A stretch of 64,000 nucleotides of DNA from Chitinimonas arctica (GCF_007431345.1 NZ_CP041730.1:2542001-2606000), one strand, 5' to 3'; counted from the first letter of the stretch, positions 41,236-51,300 are shown. Made by a program: numbers and translations. Notes: a model not told the origin generated them from the letters alone.

Positions 41236-42387
41236 TTATTGCAGGCTGCAGTCGGCTTCCTGGGCAGGAAAGGGCGGGCCGCGCCAGCGATTGGCGGGGA
41301 CCATGCCTAACTCCAGCCCATGCCGAATGGCATCCCGGTGTTCGGGCAGCGCCGCCATTACATTGACCAACAGGGCTTGTCGCGTAAGTGCGGCATCGAT
41401 ACGGTCGGGTAAAAAGGGCGCGATGCTGGCGATAAAGGCATCGAGCACATCGGCGTTGATCGCGGGAGGGGGCTGGTCTCCCAGGTCGGCGGTGTAGCCG
41501 TTGCATACAAGCTGAATAAATCTACTGATGAGTGCATCTCGAGAGGGCTGGCCAAAGTGCGTCTGCTCGTGCTGTTCCAGTTCGCGGGCGAGTGCACGAA
41601 ACGCGCCGTCCAATTGCGTGTCGGTGATGGGGCCGGCAAAGATGCCGCATAATTGCGGTGGCAAATCCAGCGCGGTCGCTCGCGGCCCTGGCCATGCCAT
41701 GCCGAATTGCATATCGAGCGCATTGCGCAGCCCAAGCTGTATGCTGTTTTTCGCGAAAACACATTTACAGAGGGTGTTCAGCGTCCAGATGTTGATAAAG
41801 CTATGCGCGATATCAAGAATGCATTGCCGGAAAACCTCGGATGAAGCCACCGTTTTGACCAGATCGTCGCGTTCCTGCGGCTTCATGCAAATCGTGGCGG
41901 CCAGCCCGCTGCGCTGGATTGCCGCCTTTGCCGCACGCTCGGTCAAGCAGGTGACATGGGCGTTGAACCGTTCTCCCGGCTCCCGCTCCGGCGATAGCGG
42001 CAACCAGCCCCATATCAGGCGCAAACCACCCATAAGCGGCCCATCGGCAGCGTTCAGTGCCGATTCCCGCGCATTGATCGCGCGAGGGGTGAGCTGGGGC
42101 AAGGCATCTTCCAATATGCTTACCAAGGGGCGGACAGTGTCGTTCAAGTTACCCACTGCGCGCACTTCGAGGAAATCCATCAAGGTAAACACTTGCACCG
42201 CTGCGTCGGCGTCAGTCATTTCCCTGAAATAGTTGCGCAAATTGGCCAGGAAGCCGGAGCCTGATGCTGCCGTATCGCGCGCGATCTCAAGCGGATAATC
42301 CGCCAGACCGGTCGGCTGAATAGCCGGCGCGATGGGGAGTGCTTGCGGCATGGTAGTGATGGGTGTGGCGGAATTCACGTTGTGCAT
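41236..42387 (-). CDS. Orphan protein, possible effector
   Basis: The 383-residue protein is not recognised. It opens with a Pro/Thr-rich unordered stretch (HNVNSATPITTMPQALPIAP) and continues as mostly helices (FREMTDADAAVQVFTLMDFL, ILDIAHSFINIWTLNTLC, DGAFRALARELEQHEQ, DALISRFIQLVCNGY). Six or more Cys residues and no signal peptide suggest a cytoplasmic or type-III-like exported protein; that is a guess from the N-terminal style. ATG 42387 is supported by AGGAGTTTTCC upstream. It is divergent from alkB. Confidence 0.6.
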   Translation of the reverse strand: MHNVNSATPITTMPQALPIAPAIQPTGLADYPLEIARDTAASGSGFLANLRNYFREMTDADAAVQVFTLMDFLEVRAVGNLNDTVRPLVSILEDALPQLTPRAINARESALNAADGPLMGGLRLIWGWLPLSPEREPGERFNAHVTCLTERAAKAAIQRSGLAATICMKPQERDDLVKTVASSEVFRQCILDIAHSFINIWTLNTLCKCVFAKNSIQLGLRNALDMQFGMAWPGPRATALDLPPQLCGIFAGPITDTQLDGAFRALARELEQHEQTHFGQPSRDALISRFIQLVCNGYTADLGDQPPPAINADVLDAFIASIAPFLPDRIDAALTRQALLVNVMAALPEHRDAIRHGLELGMVPANRWRGPPFPAQEADCSLQ

Positions 42388-42558
42388 GGAAAACTCCTGA
42401 AATCGACATGTGCGAATTGATGGAACGACCCAGCCTGCTCCGACCGTCGGTATGCTTCTTCCCAAAAGAAGATCGTCGCTATCTGGTTTCCGTCCCGCCC
42501 GCACTGTCCATGGCGCAAGCCGATCGGGCGCGATTCGCTGTATGCAAAAGGATGGCCT

Positions 42559-43203
42559 ATGAGTTTCGAACTATTCGATGGGCTGGACCCGCCGACCGAG
42601 GAAGTACTGGCCGATGGGGCTGTGTTGTTGCGGGGCCACACCCTGGCGTCGGCGCCGCAATTGTTGGCCGAGATGCGGGCGGTGACCGAACAGGCGCCCT
42701 GGCGCCATCTGGTCACGCCCGGCGGCTTTACCATGTCGGTGGCGATGAGCAATTGCGGTCGGCAAGGCTGGGTGTCCGACCGCCATGGTTACCGCTACAG
42801 CGCCTGTGATCCGCTGTCCGGCCTGCCTTGGCCGGCCATGCCGGCTTTGTTCGCCCAGCTCGCCCGGGAAGCGGCGGCGCGGGCAGGCTATGCCGATTTC
42901 GATCCGGATGCGTGCCTGATCAATCGCTATGCCGTCGGTGCCAAGCTGTCGCTGCATCAAGACAAGGATGAACGGGCACTGGGCCAGCCCATCGTTTCCG
43001 TCTCGCTGGGCCTGCCGGCGGTCTTCCTGTTCGGCACCGACCGGCGCACCGACCGGCCGCGCAAGCATCGTTTACAACATGGCGATGTGGTGGTCTGGGG
43101 CGGTCCGTCGCGGCTGGCTTTTCATGGTATTGAGCCGCTGCCACTGGGTGATCACCTTTTGACGGGGCGGTTTCGCTACAACCTGACGTTCCGAAAAGTC
43201 TAG
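42559..43203 (+). CDS. alkB: DNA oxidative demethylase AlkB
   Basis: AlkB is an Fe(II)/2-oxoglutarate dioxygenase that repairs 1-methyladenine and 3-methylcytosine. The 214 residues have the NRYAVGAKLSLHQDKDE segment with the HxD iron ligands, the distal His in SRLAFHGIEPLP and the 2-oxoglutarate Arg in RYNLTFRK. The N-terminal nucleotide lid (TPGGFTMSVAMSNCG, GWVSDRHGYRYS) is typical of the E. coli type. A ribosome site AAAGGAT precedes the ATG. No ada gene is adjacent. Confidence 0.94.
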   Translation: MSFELFDGLDPPTEEVLADGAVLLRGHTLASAPQLLAEMRAVTEQAPWRHLVTPGGFTMSVAMSNCGRQGWVSDRHGYRYSACDPLSGLPWPAMPALFAQLAREAAARAGYADFDPDACLINRYAVGAKLSLHQDKDERALGQPIVSVSLGLPAVFLFGTDRRTDRPRKHRLQHGDVVVWGGPSRLAFHGIEPLPLGDHLLTGRFRYNLTFRKV

Positions 43204-43388
43204 GGAGAAGGCGAGCATTAACTAGTACCAATTCAATATATTTGCCACATCTATTGACAAGCGGTCGACATTAATTTCGGTAGTTGTTAGCGGGAAAATC
43301 TGTGTCTAAGCTGGTTTACCAGGCACGAGCCGGCAGCGGGTATCAGGCCCGCTGCATCGCAGTGTCGCGACGACCGAGGTAAGTCAAC

Positions 43389-44710
43389 ATGGCGGGTTAT
43401 CCATACCGGATCCTACTGGTAGTGGCGCTGGCGGCGGCGATGTCTAGCGCATGGGCGGACGAGTTGAGCGAGGCGGAAGCCTTGTTGGCGAGCGGCCAGG
43501 CGGCTTCGGCCTACCGCATGTTGGCCCCCCTGGAATTCCAGCGAGCGGGAGAGGCGCGCTACGATTACCTGTTGGGCAGCGCGGCGCTGGATAGCGGCAG
43601 GGCGGCCGAAGCCACGCTGGCCCTGGAGCGCATTCTGCAGCGCGATCCCGATCACGCCGGCGCCCGCCTGGAACTGGGCCGGGCGTATTACGCACTGGGC
43701 GACGATAGCCGTGCCAAGACCGAGTTCGAGACCTTGTTGCTGCTCGATCCGCCCGCGCCGGCCAAGCAGGCGATCCGCACGCATCTGCAAGCCATCGCCC
43801 AGCGCAGCCAGGCCAAGTCCACCCAATTGGGCGGTTACCTGATGGCCGGCGTGGGGCGCGACAACAATCTTAATTTTGCTACCGACCAGGCCAGGATATT
43901 CGTGCCGGTGTTCAACGGTGACCTGACCTTGACCAGCGATAGCCTTGGCAAGCGCGACAATCTGCTGCTGGCGGGCGCCGGCGCGGACCTCACCCATGCG
44001 GTGAACGAACGCTTGGGCCTCTTTGCCGGCGCCGACTGGCAAACCCGCCGCTACACCCATGAGAAAGCATTCCGCTACGACACCTTGGCCTTGCGCTTCG
44101 GGATGGCCTTCGGGACGGCCGCCAACCAGCTGCGGCTGGGGGGCAGACCGACTATCTGCGGCAGGGCGGCGACGCCAATCGGCATACCGGCAGCGCAACG
44201 GTGGAATGGCGCTATCAGCCCGGTCCCGGTCGGCAATGGAGCACTTGGGGCCAACACAGCCGGCTGCGCTACCAACGCGAGGATTATCGGATCAACGACG
44301 GCGACCAGACCCTGCTTGGCGCCAGCTATGTGCATTCACTCGGCGGCCCACGGCAAGGTGTCCTGTTCGCGTCGCTGTTCGGCGGGCAGGAGAATGCCTT
44401 GCAGGATAGGGCGGACGGCGACAAGAACATGTTGGGCATGCGGATTTCCGGCCAGTTCAGCCCTTGGGCGAACACCGAGGCCTGGGCCACGCTGGGGGTC
44501 CAGCAGGCGCGCTACCAACAGGATAATTTCCTGTTTGCCACCCGCCGCGACGACAAGCAATTCGACGTCGGCATCGGCCTGATCAAACGATTCGGCGCGG
44601 GATGGTCGCTACGGCCTTCGATCAGCCATATCCGCAACCGGGCCAATATCGCCATCAATGACTACAGCCGTACCGACTATTCCTTAACGGTGCAAAGGGA
44701 TTTCCGTTAA
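43389..44710 (+). CDS. Slam-like TPR/beta-barrel outer-membrane protein, frameshifted in a G run
   Basis: A signal peptide (residues 1-23, ending SSAWA) is followed by TPR repeats (about 25-150: EAEALLASGQAASAYRMLAP, GARLELGRAYYALGDDSRAK) and a C-terminal barrel-like region opening GGYLMAGVGRDNNLN and ending IAINDYSRTDYSLTVQRDFR, which closes on a terminal aromatic-rich strand. This is the plan of surface lipoprotein assembly modifiers (Slam). At the G6 run 44138-44143 the frame breaks: the upstream frame continues as nonsense to 44582, while the barrel continues one frame over to 44710. One extra G restores a smooth join (RLGGGQTDYLRQGGD). About 440 residues when joined. The FecR-domain gene 61 bases downstream is the likely partner. 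Confidence 0.7.
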
Positions 44711-44771
44711 GTAAGGCGGCTTACGGCGGCGCCACAGGCGGCATCAAAAACTAGCTTTTGAGGATATCGCT

Positions 44772-47227
44772 ATGCACAGCAAGCAATCGAAAGCCTGGTA
44801 TGGCCTTGTCGTGGCGGCCGGGTTGCTGGCGACCCTGTCCCTGCCGGTGGAAGCCGGACCGGCGGGGCGGGTCCAGTTCGTCAATGGCGCTGTCAGTGTC
44901 GTCGGCGTGGGGGCCGGCGGGGTCACGCGCACGCCGAAGAAAGGCGACGTGATCAGCGAAGGCGAGTTCATCAATACCGGTCCCGACGGCAATATGCAGA
45001 TCCGCATGAACGACGACGGGATCGTGGCGGTCCGGCCCAATACCCGCTTGCGCATCGATATCTTCCAATACCAGGGCAAGCAGGACGGTTCCGAAAACAG
45101 CGTCTTCTCGCTGCTGAAAGGCGGTTTTCGCGCCATCACCGGCGCGGTCGGGCGGCTGAACAAGGACAAGTACAGCGTGCAGACGCCGACCGCCACCATC
45201 GGTATTCGCGGCACCGACCACGAGCCCTTCTTTATCCCCGAAGGCAGCACCGAATTCGGCAGCGCGCCGGCCGGCACCTACGACAAGGTCAATGTCGGCC
45301 AAGCCAGGATCCAGACCGCGGCCGGCATGGTGGATATCAATCCCAACCAGGTAGGCTTCGCCGCCGGGGTGGGTAGCCGCCCTGCCTTGCTGCCCTCGGT
45401 GCCGGCATTTTTCCGGGCTACCAGCCAAACGAGCCAATCCAAATCGAAAGCATCCGGCCAGCAGCAGGGCGAGGTCGCCGCCGTCGAGGCGCCGGCAGAG
45501 CAACAGGCCGCCAGCCAAACCGCTACGCAGCGGCCCACGGTGGCAACTGTGGAAGGTCTGGACGGGGTGCGCATCGACCTCACCAGCCAAAGGGCCACCG
45601 ATAACGCGGGCAACCCGATCGATCTGAATGGCCAGCCGCTGGCCGGTGGGGTGCTAGCCGGCGCCTTGATCGACAAGCAATCGGATAATCGCCAGGGCGC
45701 AGGGGCGGGTAGCGCCGACGGCGCGCGCGTGCGGCTGGGGGCTGACGGCGGACTGGTCGCCATTTCCGACGGCATCGACCGGCAATTGACCAGGGGCTCC
45801 GCGCTGCTGGCGGACCGTGGCGGCAATCTATTGAATGTGGGTGGCGTCGCCATCCCGGTCGAATGGGGTCGTTGGGACCAAACACCGCCGGACCACGTCT
45901 TCGACAGTACCCGTAGCGGCCTGGACAACGACCACCTGGGATCCCTCCACTATATCTACGGGCCGTCGCTGACACCGGCCGGCAAGCTCGATGCCACCAG
46001 TTTTGGCGCGGCGGCGGGACGTTACAGCCTGGTCGGCGGTACCCACCCCACCTCGCAGCGGGCGGGCGAAGCCGGTCGGCTGGAAGATATGCAGATGGTG
46101 GTGAATTTCTCGGCGCAGCGTATCGATGGGTATGCGCTGAAGCTCAGTTTCGGCGAGCGGGTCTTTCGGGCGATCAATGCCGAGAAGGTCCGCCTGACCC
46201 CCCGTTTCGAGTTCGGACTTATCGGTAAATGCACCGGCTGCGGCACTAACGAGGATCTCATCGGCAAGGCTGCCGGTGGTTTTGTCGGCCCGACCGCCAA
46301 TGGGGTGCTGACCAGCTATGGACTCAACAGCCTGGGCAGCGTCGAACGGGCCGTCGGCACCGCCCTGCTGGGAATGGCGGAAACCTATACCACGCCGCCG
46401 GAGCTGCCGCCCCTGCCTACCACGCCGATTCCCCCCGAACCGGAACCACCGGAACCGCCGGAACCACCGGTTCCCCCGTGCCGCCTTCCACCAAGGTCGT
46501 GGTGACGGCCGATCTCGCCGAACCGTCCACGGGGGCATTCGCACCGGGTAGTGGCGTGCATGTTGGCGGTATCACCCTGGATTCGGCGGACAATGTGAAG
46601 GCCATCGATGGCGCAGGAGGCTACACCTTCCGCAGCAATACGGCTTTCGTGGAAGATACCGGCAGCATCGTGCTGCCCGATGGCGGGGGCGGGATCAAGG
46701 TCAACTGGGGACGCTGGGAGTCCGCGCCGCCTAGCCATGTTTTCCAGGTGACCAGCGGCGGCCAAGCCAAGCCGGACGTCAATGCCTTCTACTTTATGTA
46801 TAGCGACAGACTGACGCCTGCCGACAAGCTTAGCTCCGCGGTCCATAGTGGCGTGCGGGCCACCTACCAGCTGGTCGGGGGACCGGCGCCGACCTCGCAG
46901 TCCAATGGCGAGATGGGAACATTGCACAATCTATCCGTGTTGGTGAACTTCGGTAGCCAGCAGATCGAGCAATATCAGCTGGCGGTGCATTTTGCCCACC
47001 AAAGCTATAACGCCAGCAACACCGCACCGGTACCGATTACGCCTACCTTCTCCGTCGGTTTGGCCGGCACTTGCACTGGCTGCACCCAGAGCGGTACGGT
47101 ACCGGTCGGCGGTACCGCGCATGGCGCATTTGTCGGCAATCTCGCCGAGGGCATCATGACGTCGTTCGGCTTCGGCACCAGCGGTGGGAACCGTGCCGTG
47201 TATGGCAACGGCGTGTTGAAGCGATAA
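44772..47227 (+). CDS. Exported FecR-domain protein with two WGRW modules, frameshifted in a C run
   Basis: A signal peptide (ends SLPVEA) leads into a FecR domain (about residues 30-170: VRPNTRLRIDIFQYQG, LLKGGFRAITGAVG, YSVQTPTATIGIRGTDHE). A Gln/Ala spacer follows, then two homologous modules of about 200 residues. Both have VxWGRW, PPxHVF, LTPAxKL, LVGG, PTSQ, VNF, TPxF, CTGC and a G-x-FVG-x-xAxG-x-xTSxG ending like that of Slam-client barrels. A Pro/Glu linker joins them. In the linker the frame breaks at C5 (46473-46477): the first frame stops at 46505, the second runs 46478-47227. One extra C gives EPPVPPVPPSTKVVV. The joined product is about 818 residues. It is likely a surface or secreted client of the upstream barrel protein. 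Confidence 0.75.
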
Positions 47228-47246
47228 GCGTCCAAAACGGTCGTTC

Positions 47247-47280
47247 AAAAGGGCCGCTGCCTGATTGGCAGCGGCCCTTT
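47247..47280. terminator. Bidirectional terminator between the FecR-domain and protease genes
   Basis: A perfect 14-bp stem AAAGGGCCGCTGCC / GGCAGCGGCCCTTT with a five-base loop lies between the two convergent genes, flanked by A/T runs suited to termination on both strands. Confidence 0.82.
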
Positions 47281-47311
47281 CTACTTCGGTATCACGCTAA
47301 AGCGTGGCTAC

Positions 47312-49135
47312 TTACCACTCCAGCTTGAGCGTGTACTTGCCGGTGCTCGCGAAACGCAGGATCTTGACGTAGCGGACCACGGTGGTGGTGCCATTGTTTT
47401 TCCACGAAGCCTTGTCCACCTTGCCTGCCGACAGCTCGCTGGCTGCCAGTTGGTTGCTGCGCTCGTCGTAAATAAACAGATCGAAGTCCGACGTCGCATT
47501 GGCCGGTGTCATGGTCGCTGTCAGCGTCTTGCCGGCCGGCAAGCTGACCTTGAACCAGTCCTCATCCGCCGTGGTGCTGATGGTGGCGTTCAGCGTGGCC
47601 GGTGCGGCAACGGCGTTGGCGGTAGCCAAGCTATTGTTCGGTTCGGTTTCGCTATTGCCGGGAAGGGTATCGCCGATGGCGGCCCGCACAGCGGCGTAGG
47701 CATCCAGCATGCCGGTACCGCAGGCGACCCGGCTGCCGTCAGCGGACTGGCAGGTCGTGACGAAGGGGCGGGACGAGGACTTCAACAGCGCTTCCACCTG
47801 GTCGGGCGTCAGCGAAGGCTTGGCCGCGATCATCAATGCCGCCACGGCAGCCACATGCGGCGTGGCCATGGAGGTGCCGGCGTAAGGTTTGTAGGTATCC
47901 GCGCCGCGAACCGTGGTACCGGCGTTCATGGTCGACGTAATGCCTTCGGCGCGGGTTTCGTCCTCGCCGCCCGGGGCGGAAATATCGACCACGGTACCGA
48001 AGTTCGAATACGAAGCCAGTCCACCATTTTTCCGCAGGGCCGCGACGGTGACCACGCCGGCGCAATTGGCCGGATTGGAGTCGCCCGCATCCACGCCATC
48101 ATTGCCGGCCGCTACCACCACCACGGAGTTGTTGGCCCGCGCCAAGTTGATGGCATCCTGCTGGGTCCGGTCGCATGCCCCCGGTCCACCCAACGACAAG
48201 TTGATGACACGTGCCGGAGTGGTGTTGCGCGGTACATCGGCGACCGTGCCGCCCGATGCCCAGATCATCCCGTCGGCGATATCCGAGGTATAGCCGCCGC
48301 AGTGGCCCAGCACGCGCACCGGCAAGATCCTGGCGTTGTAGGCGATACCGGCCACACCGCTGCCGTTGTTGGTCAGCGCCGCGATCGTGCCGGCCACATG
48401 CGTACCGTGCCAGCTCGAACCCATGGCGGGCTGTCTGTCGCCGCATTCATTGAATCGCACCGTCCAGTCACCGGCATCCAGCGCGTTGGCTTTGCGGCCG
48501 GCGGTCTTGCGGCTGACCTCGGGGTCGCTGATCATGTCGTAGCCGCCCCCGCTGACGATATTGGCCATCAGATCGGCATGCGCGGTGTAGCCGGTATCGA
48601 GCACGGCGACCGTAACGCCGGCGCCGGTCGAGAGATCCCAGGCGGCCGGTGCGTTGATGCCGACGAGGCTGTTCTTCAGATCCCACTGATCGGCCCAGCG
48701 GGTGTCGTTGGGTTCGGCAGCCATCGGACGCAGGATACGGTCGGGTTCGGCATAATCGATATTGGCATCGGCCTTGGCCATCTGCGCCGCCATGGCCCGG
48801 ACTTCCTCCAGGGTGCGGGTGCGTTCCAGCTTATATACCTGATAACCGGAAGCGCCGTGGCGCAGCAATTGCACGGTGCCGCCGAAGCGGGCAGCGACCG
48901 ATTGGAGCCTGGATTGGCGCTGCATCTGCACATTGGCCATGGCTTTGGCGCCACTCGCGCCGGCAGCCTGGACGGCGCTGATCCCGCTATTGCGGTACTT
49001 GAGAATAATGCGATCGGTGCTTTGCAGGGCTTGGCCCTTGGCCACCGCGGCCCAGCCTGGTGCGGCCGCCAGTGCCAGCGAGACGGCAAGCGCGCTTTGC
49101 GACAATGTTGCAACCCACTTATTACTGCTTTTCAT
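47312..49135 (-). CDS. Subtilisin-like serine protease (S8) with PPC domain
   Basis: The 607-residue secreted protein has a signal peptide (LAVSLALAAAPGWA), a propeptide (about 30-140) and an S8 catalytic domain. The triad is Asp near 180 (VTVAVLDTGYTAHADL), His near 243 (SSWHGTHVAGTIAAL) and Ser near 420 (YAGTSMATPHVAAVAA), with the oxyanion Asn in VVVAAGNDGVDAG. The last 110 residues form a PPC domain (SETEPNNSLATANAV, DEDWFKVSLPAGKTLT) that is usually removed after secretion. Such enzymes are extracellular proteases of betaproteobacteria and relatives. A strong ribosome site (AAGGAG) precedes the ATG. Confidence 0.94.
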   Translation of the reverse strand: MKSSNKWVATLSQSALAVSLALAAAPGWAAVAKGQALQSTDRIILKYRNSGISAVQAAGASGAKAMANVQMQRQSRLQSVAARFGGTVQLLRHGASGYQVYKLERTRTLEEVRAMAAQMAKADANIDYAEPDRILRPMAAEPNDTRWADQWDLKNSLVGINAPAAWDLSTGAGVTVAVLDTGYTAHADLMANIVSGGGYDMISDPEVSRKTAGRKANALDAGDWTVRFNECGDRQPAMGSSWHGTHVAGTIAALTNNGSGVAGIAYNARILPVRVLGHCGGYTSDIADGMIWASGGTVADVPRNTTPARVINLSLGGPGACDRTQQDAINLARANNSVVVVAAGNDGVDAGDSNPANCAGVVTVAALRKNGGLASYSNFGTVVDISAPGGEDETRAEGITSTMNAGTTVRGADTYKPYAGTSMATPHVAAVAALMIAAKPSLTPDQVEALLKSSSRPFVTTCQSADGSRVACGTGMLDAYAAVRAAIGDTLPGNSETEPNNSLATANAVAAPATLNATISTTADEDWFKVSLPAGKTLTATMTPANATSDFDLFIYDERSNQLAASELSAGKVDKASWKNNGTTTVVRYVKILRFASTGKYTLKLEW

Positions 49136-49814
49136 CTCGAACTGCTCCTTTTAATTGCCTACTTTTGCACCAGGGCTACACCGGCGCTGGAAATAACCCT
49201 CCGGCTGCCTTCCAGAGCCGGAATGGCAGAACGTGAAGCCAGGGATTGCGGGCCTGCTTGGGGGGCGCAATCGACCGCGCCGAAAAAATAGGATGAAGTA
49301 AATGCGATAGCGCGTTTGAAACTCGGCTGAGTGCGCCGATCAGATCGGATATCTGTCTATTCGCTGCGGCATTGGTTTGCCGTTTATTTTCTGTTGGCGG
49401 GGCGGGGGCTGATCACTACGGCCGGCCTTGCCATTGAAAACCCATGGCCGACGGGTAATCGGCGCAACGTCCATACGGGACGTGGGAAAAGAGGGGTAAT
49501 TGCCGGCATGTTCATGCCATTGTTGCGCTGGCCAAACTGTACTGCCGTGCATTGAGATTCAGCTTATGCGCTTTGGCATAAGTCGAAAACTATACAAAGG
49601 TATAATATGACGAATGTATAAAATGCGAAGGGCATGTCCGCCGGTACGCTTGGCGGCACCAGCGTTTACGGATATATTCGCGCCCCTTTTTGCCGCGGCG
49701 GGCCGGCTGGGCCTATGCTGGCGGCCGGGTCCGGACGTGTCCATACGCTGATTTAACGCGCAATGATTCAGTACGTCCCTGGACGAAGATCAGCTTCAAA
49801 TGAAGGGGAGCGGC
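49136..49814. other. Intergenic region with AT-rich dyads
   Basis: About 680 bases separate the divergent protease and glycosyltransferase genes. I see no convincing coding frame; a 74-codon frame at 49331 has no ribosome site or homology. Two small dyads (CTTATGC / GCATAAG at 49563-49582 and TATAC / GTATA near 49591-49604) lie in an AT-rich stretch with a TATAAT, and could be an operator-promoter for the glycosyltransferase. Confidence 0.4.
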
Positions 49815-51032
49815 GTGCAACTGTTGTTTCTACACCAGAATTTCCCTGGCCAGTTTCGCCATATGGCGCGCTTGCTGGCTGCCGATCCATCCAATCGGCT
49901 GATAGCGCTGGGTCAGAAACAGGCGCCCGGGCTGGCCGGCGTCGAGATGATCCGCTACCAGCCCAAGCGCCAACCGGCCAAGACCACCCACCGCTATCTG
50001 CAAGGCATGGAAAGCGCCGTGCTGGCCGGCCAGGCGGTGGTCGAGGCACTGCTCAAGCTCAAACGGCAGGGCTTTAGCCCCGATGTGATCATCGCGCACC
50101 CGGGCTGGGGCGAGTCGCTCTATGTCAAGGATGTCTTCCCCGCGGCACGGCTGATCCACTTTTGCGAGTATTACTACCATGCCGAGGGCGCCGATGCCGG
50201 CTTCGACCCGGCTTTTCCGCTCAGCCTGGACGACCGCGCCCGTATCCGCACCCGCAATGCCTTGCATCTATTGAATCTGGAACAGTGCGATGTCGCCGTG
50301 GCGCCGACCGGCTGGCAGAAATCGCTGCACCCCGCCATCTACCAGGACAAGATCCACCTTATCCATGAAGGGGTGGATACCGGACTGGCCCGCCCCGATG
50401 CCGCCGCCAGTTTCACCCTGCCTGACGGCCGTGTGCTGACCGGGCGGGACAAGCTGGTGACCTTTGTCGCGCGCAACCTGGAGCCTTACCGGGGGTTTCC
50501 GCAATTCATGCGTGCCATCGCCCAGCTGCAGGCAATGCGTCCGGACGTGGAAGTACTGCTGGTGGGTGGCGATGGGGTCAGTTACGGCAGCAAACCCAAG
50601 GATGCCGCCAATTGGCGCGAAAAATTGCTGGCCGAGGTCACGATCGACCCGGCGCGTACCCACTTTCTCGGCAAGCTGCCTTATCTCGACTATCTGAAAG
50701 TGCTGCAGATCAGTGGGGCGCATGTCTACCTCACCTACCCCTTTGTACTGAGCTGGTCGCTATTGGAAGCCATGGCGGTGGGCTGCTGCGTGATCGGTTC
50801 GGATACGGCGCCGGTGCGGGAAGTGATACAGCCGGGCCAGAATGGCTACCTGGTCGATTTTTTCGATACGGCCGCGTTGGCCGGCCTGCTGGGGCAGGTG
50901 CTCGACCATCCCGAAGCGCAAGCCGCGTTGCGGCAGTCGGCCACCGATACGGTCAGGCAGGGTTACACCATTGGGCAGGGCAGTGAGGCATGGTTGAAGC
51001 TAATCCTTGGCCCGGAGCGGCTTGATCGATAA
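49815..51032 (+). CDS. GT4-type glycosyltransferase
   Basis: The 405-residue cytoplasmic protein begins QLLFLHQNFPGQFRHMA, a start shared by a subgroup of GT-B glycosyltransferases. It has the donor-site half with LEPYRGFPQFMRAIAQLQ, VEVLLVGGDGVSYG and the EX7E-like SWSLLEAMAVGCCVIGSDTAPVREVI, here split by the glycine turn. Donor and acceptor are unknown; these proteins often act in polysaccharide or protein glycosylation. The GTG at 49815 is preferred over the ATG at 49800 because AGGGGAG lies just before it. No other sugar genes are adjacent. Confidence 0.9.
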   Translation: MQLLFLHQNFPGQFRHMARLLAADPSNRLIALGQKQAPGLAGVEMIRYQPKRQPAKTTHRYLQGMESAVLAGQAVVEALLKLKRQGFSPDVIIAHPGWGESLYVKDVFPAARLIHFCEYYYHAEGADAGFDPAFPLSLDDRARIRTRNALHLLNLEQCDVAVAPTGWQKSLHPAIYQDKIHLIHEGVDTGLARPDAAASFTLPDGRVLTGRDKLVTFVARNLEPYRGFPQFMRAIAQLQAMRPDVEVLLVGGDGVSYGSKPKDAANWREKLLAEVTIDPARTHFLGKLPYLDYLKVLQISGAHVYLTYPFVLSWSLLEAMAVGCCVIGSDTAPVREVIQPGQNGYLVDFFDTAALAGLLGQVLDHPEAQAALRQSATDTVRQGYTIGQGSEAWLKLILGPERLDR

Positions 51033-51206
51033 ATCCACGACTGTTCGGCCTGCCAGTTTTGGTGGGATCGCAACAGTCTTTCGATATCGATCAGCGCGTT
51101 CGCGTATTAGGTGGTAAATACATCAACCACTTACCGCTGCCTTGCCAGGAATCAAGCAGGGGCGCGGCTTCCAGGCTGGATGGGCAAATTTTCCCCTATG
51201 GTTTTC

Positions 51207-51215
51207 TGCTATGAT
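51207..51215 (+). promoter_or_regulatory. Extended -10 promoter before the secreted protein and RTX genes
   Basis: TGCTATGAT is a full extended -10 box. The -35 region is weak. Transcription would start near 51222 and cover the secreted-protein gene and the RTX gene. Confidence 0.35.
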
Positions 51216-51300
51216 CGCGCCGCAAAAGTGAGTTGCGGTTATAAAAACACGCTTCTTTATGCCAATGTGTTATTTGTTCAATGCTAGCCAGCGAGTCGAC

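Noticed and set aside
47450..49291. 613-codon plus-strand open frame
   Set aside because: Antisense to the S8 protease, whose catalytic triad and signal peptide are intact.
49331..49555. 74-codon open frame between protease and glycosyltransferase
   Set aside because: No ribosome site, no recognisable domain, and unusual residue mix.
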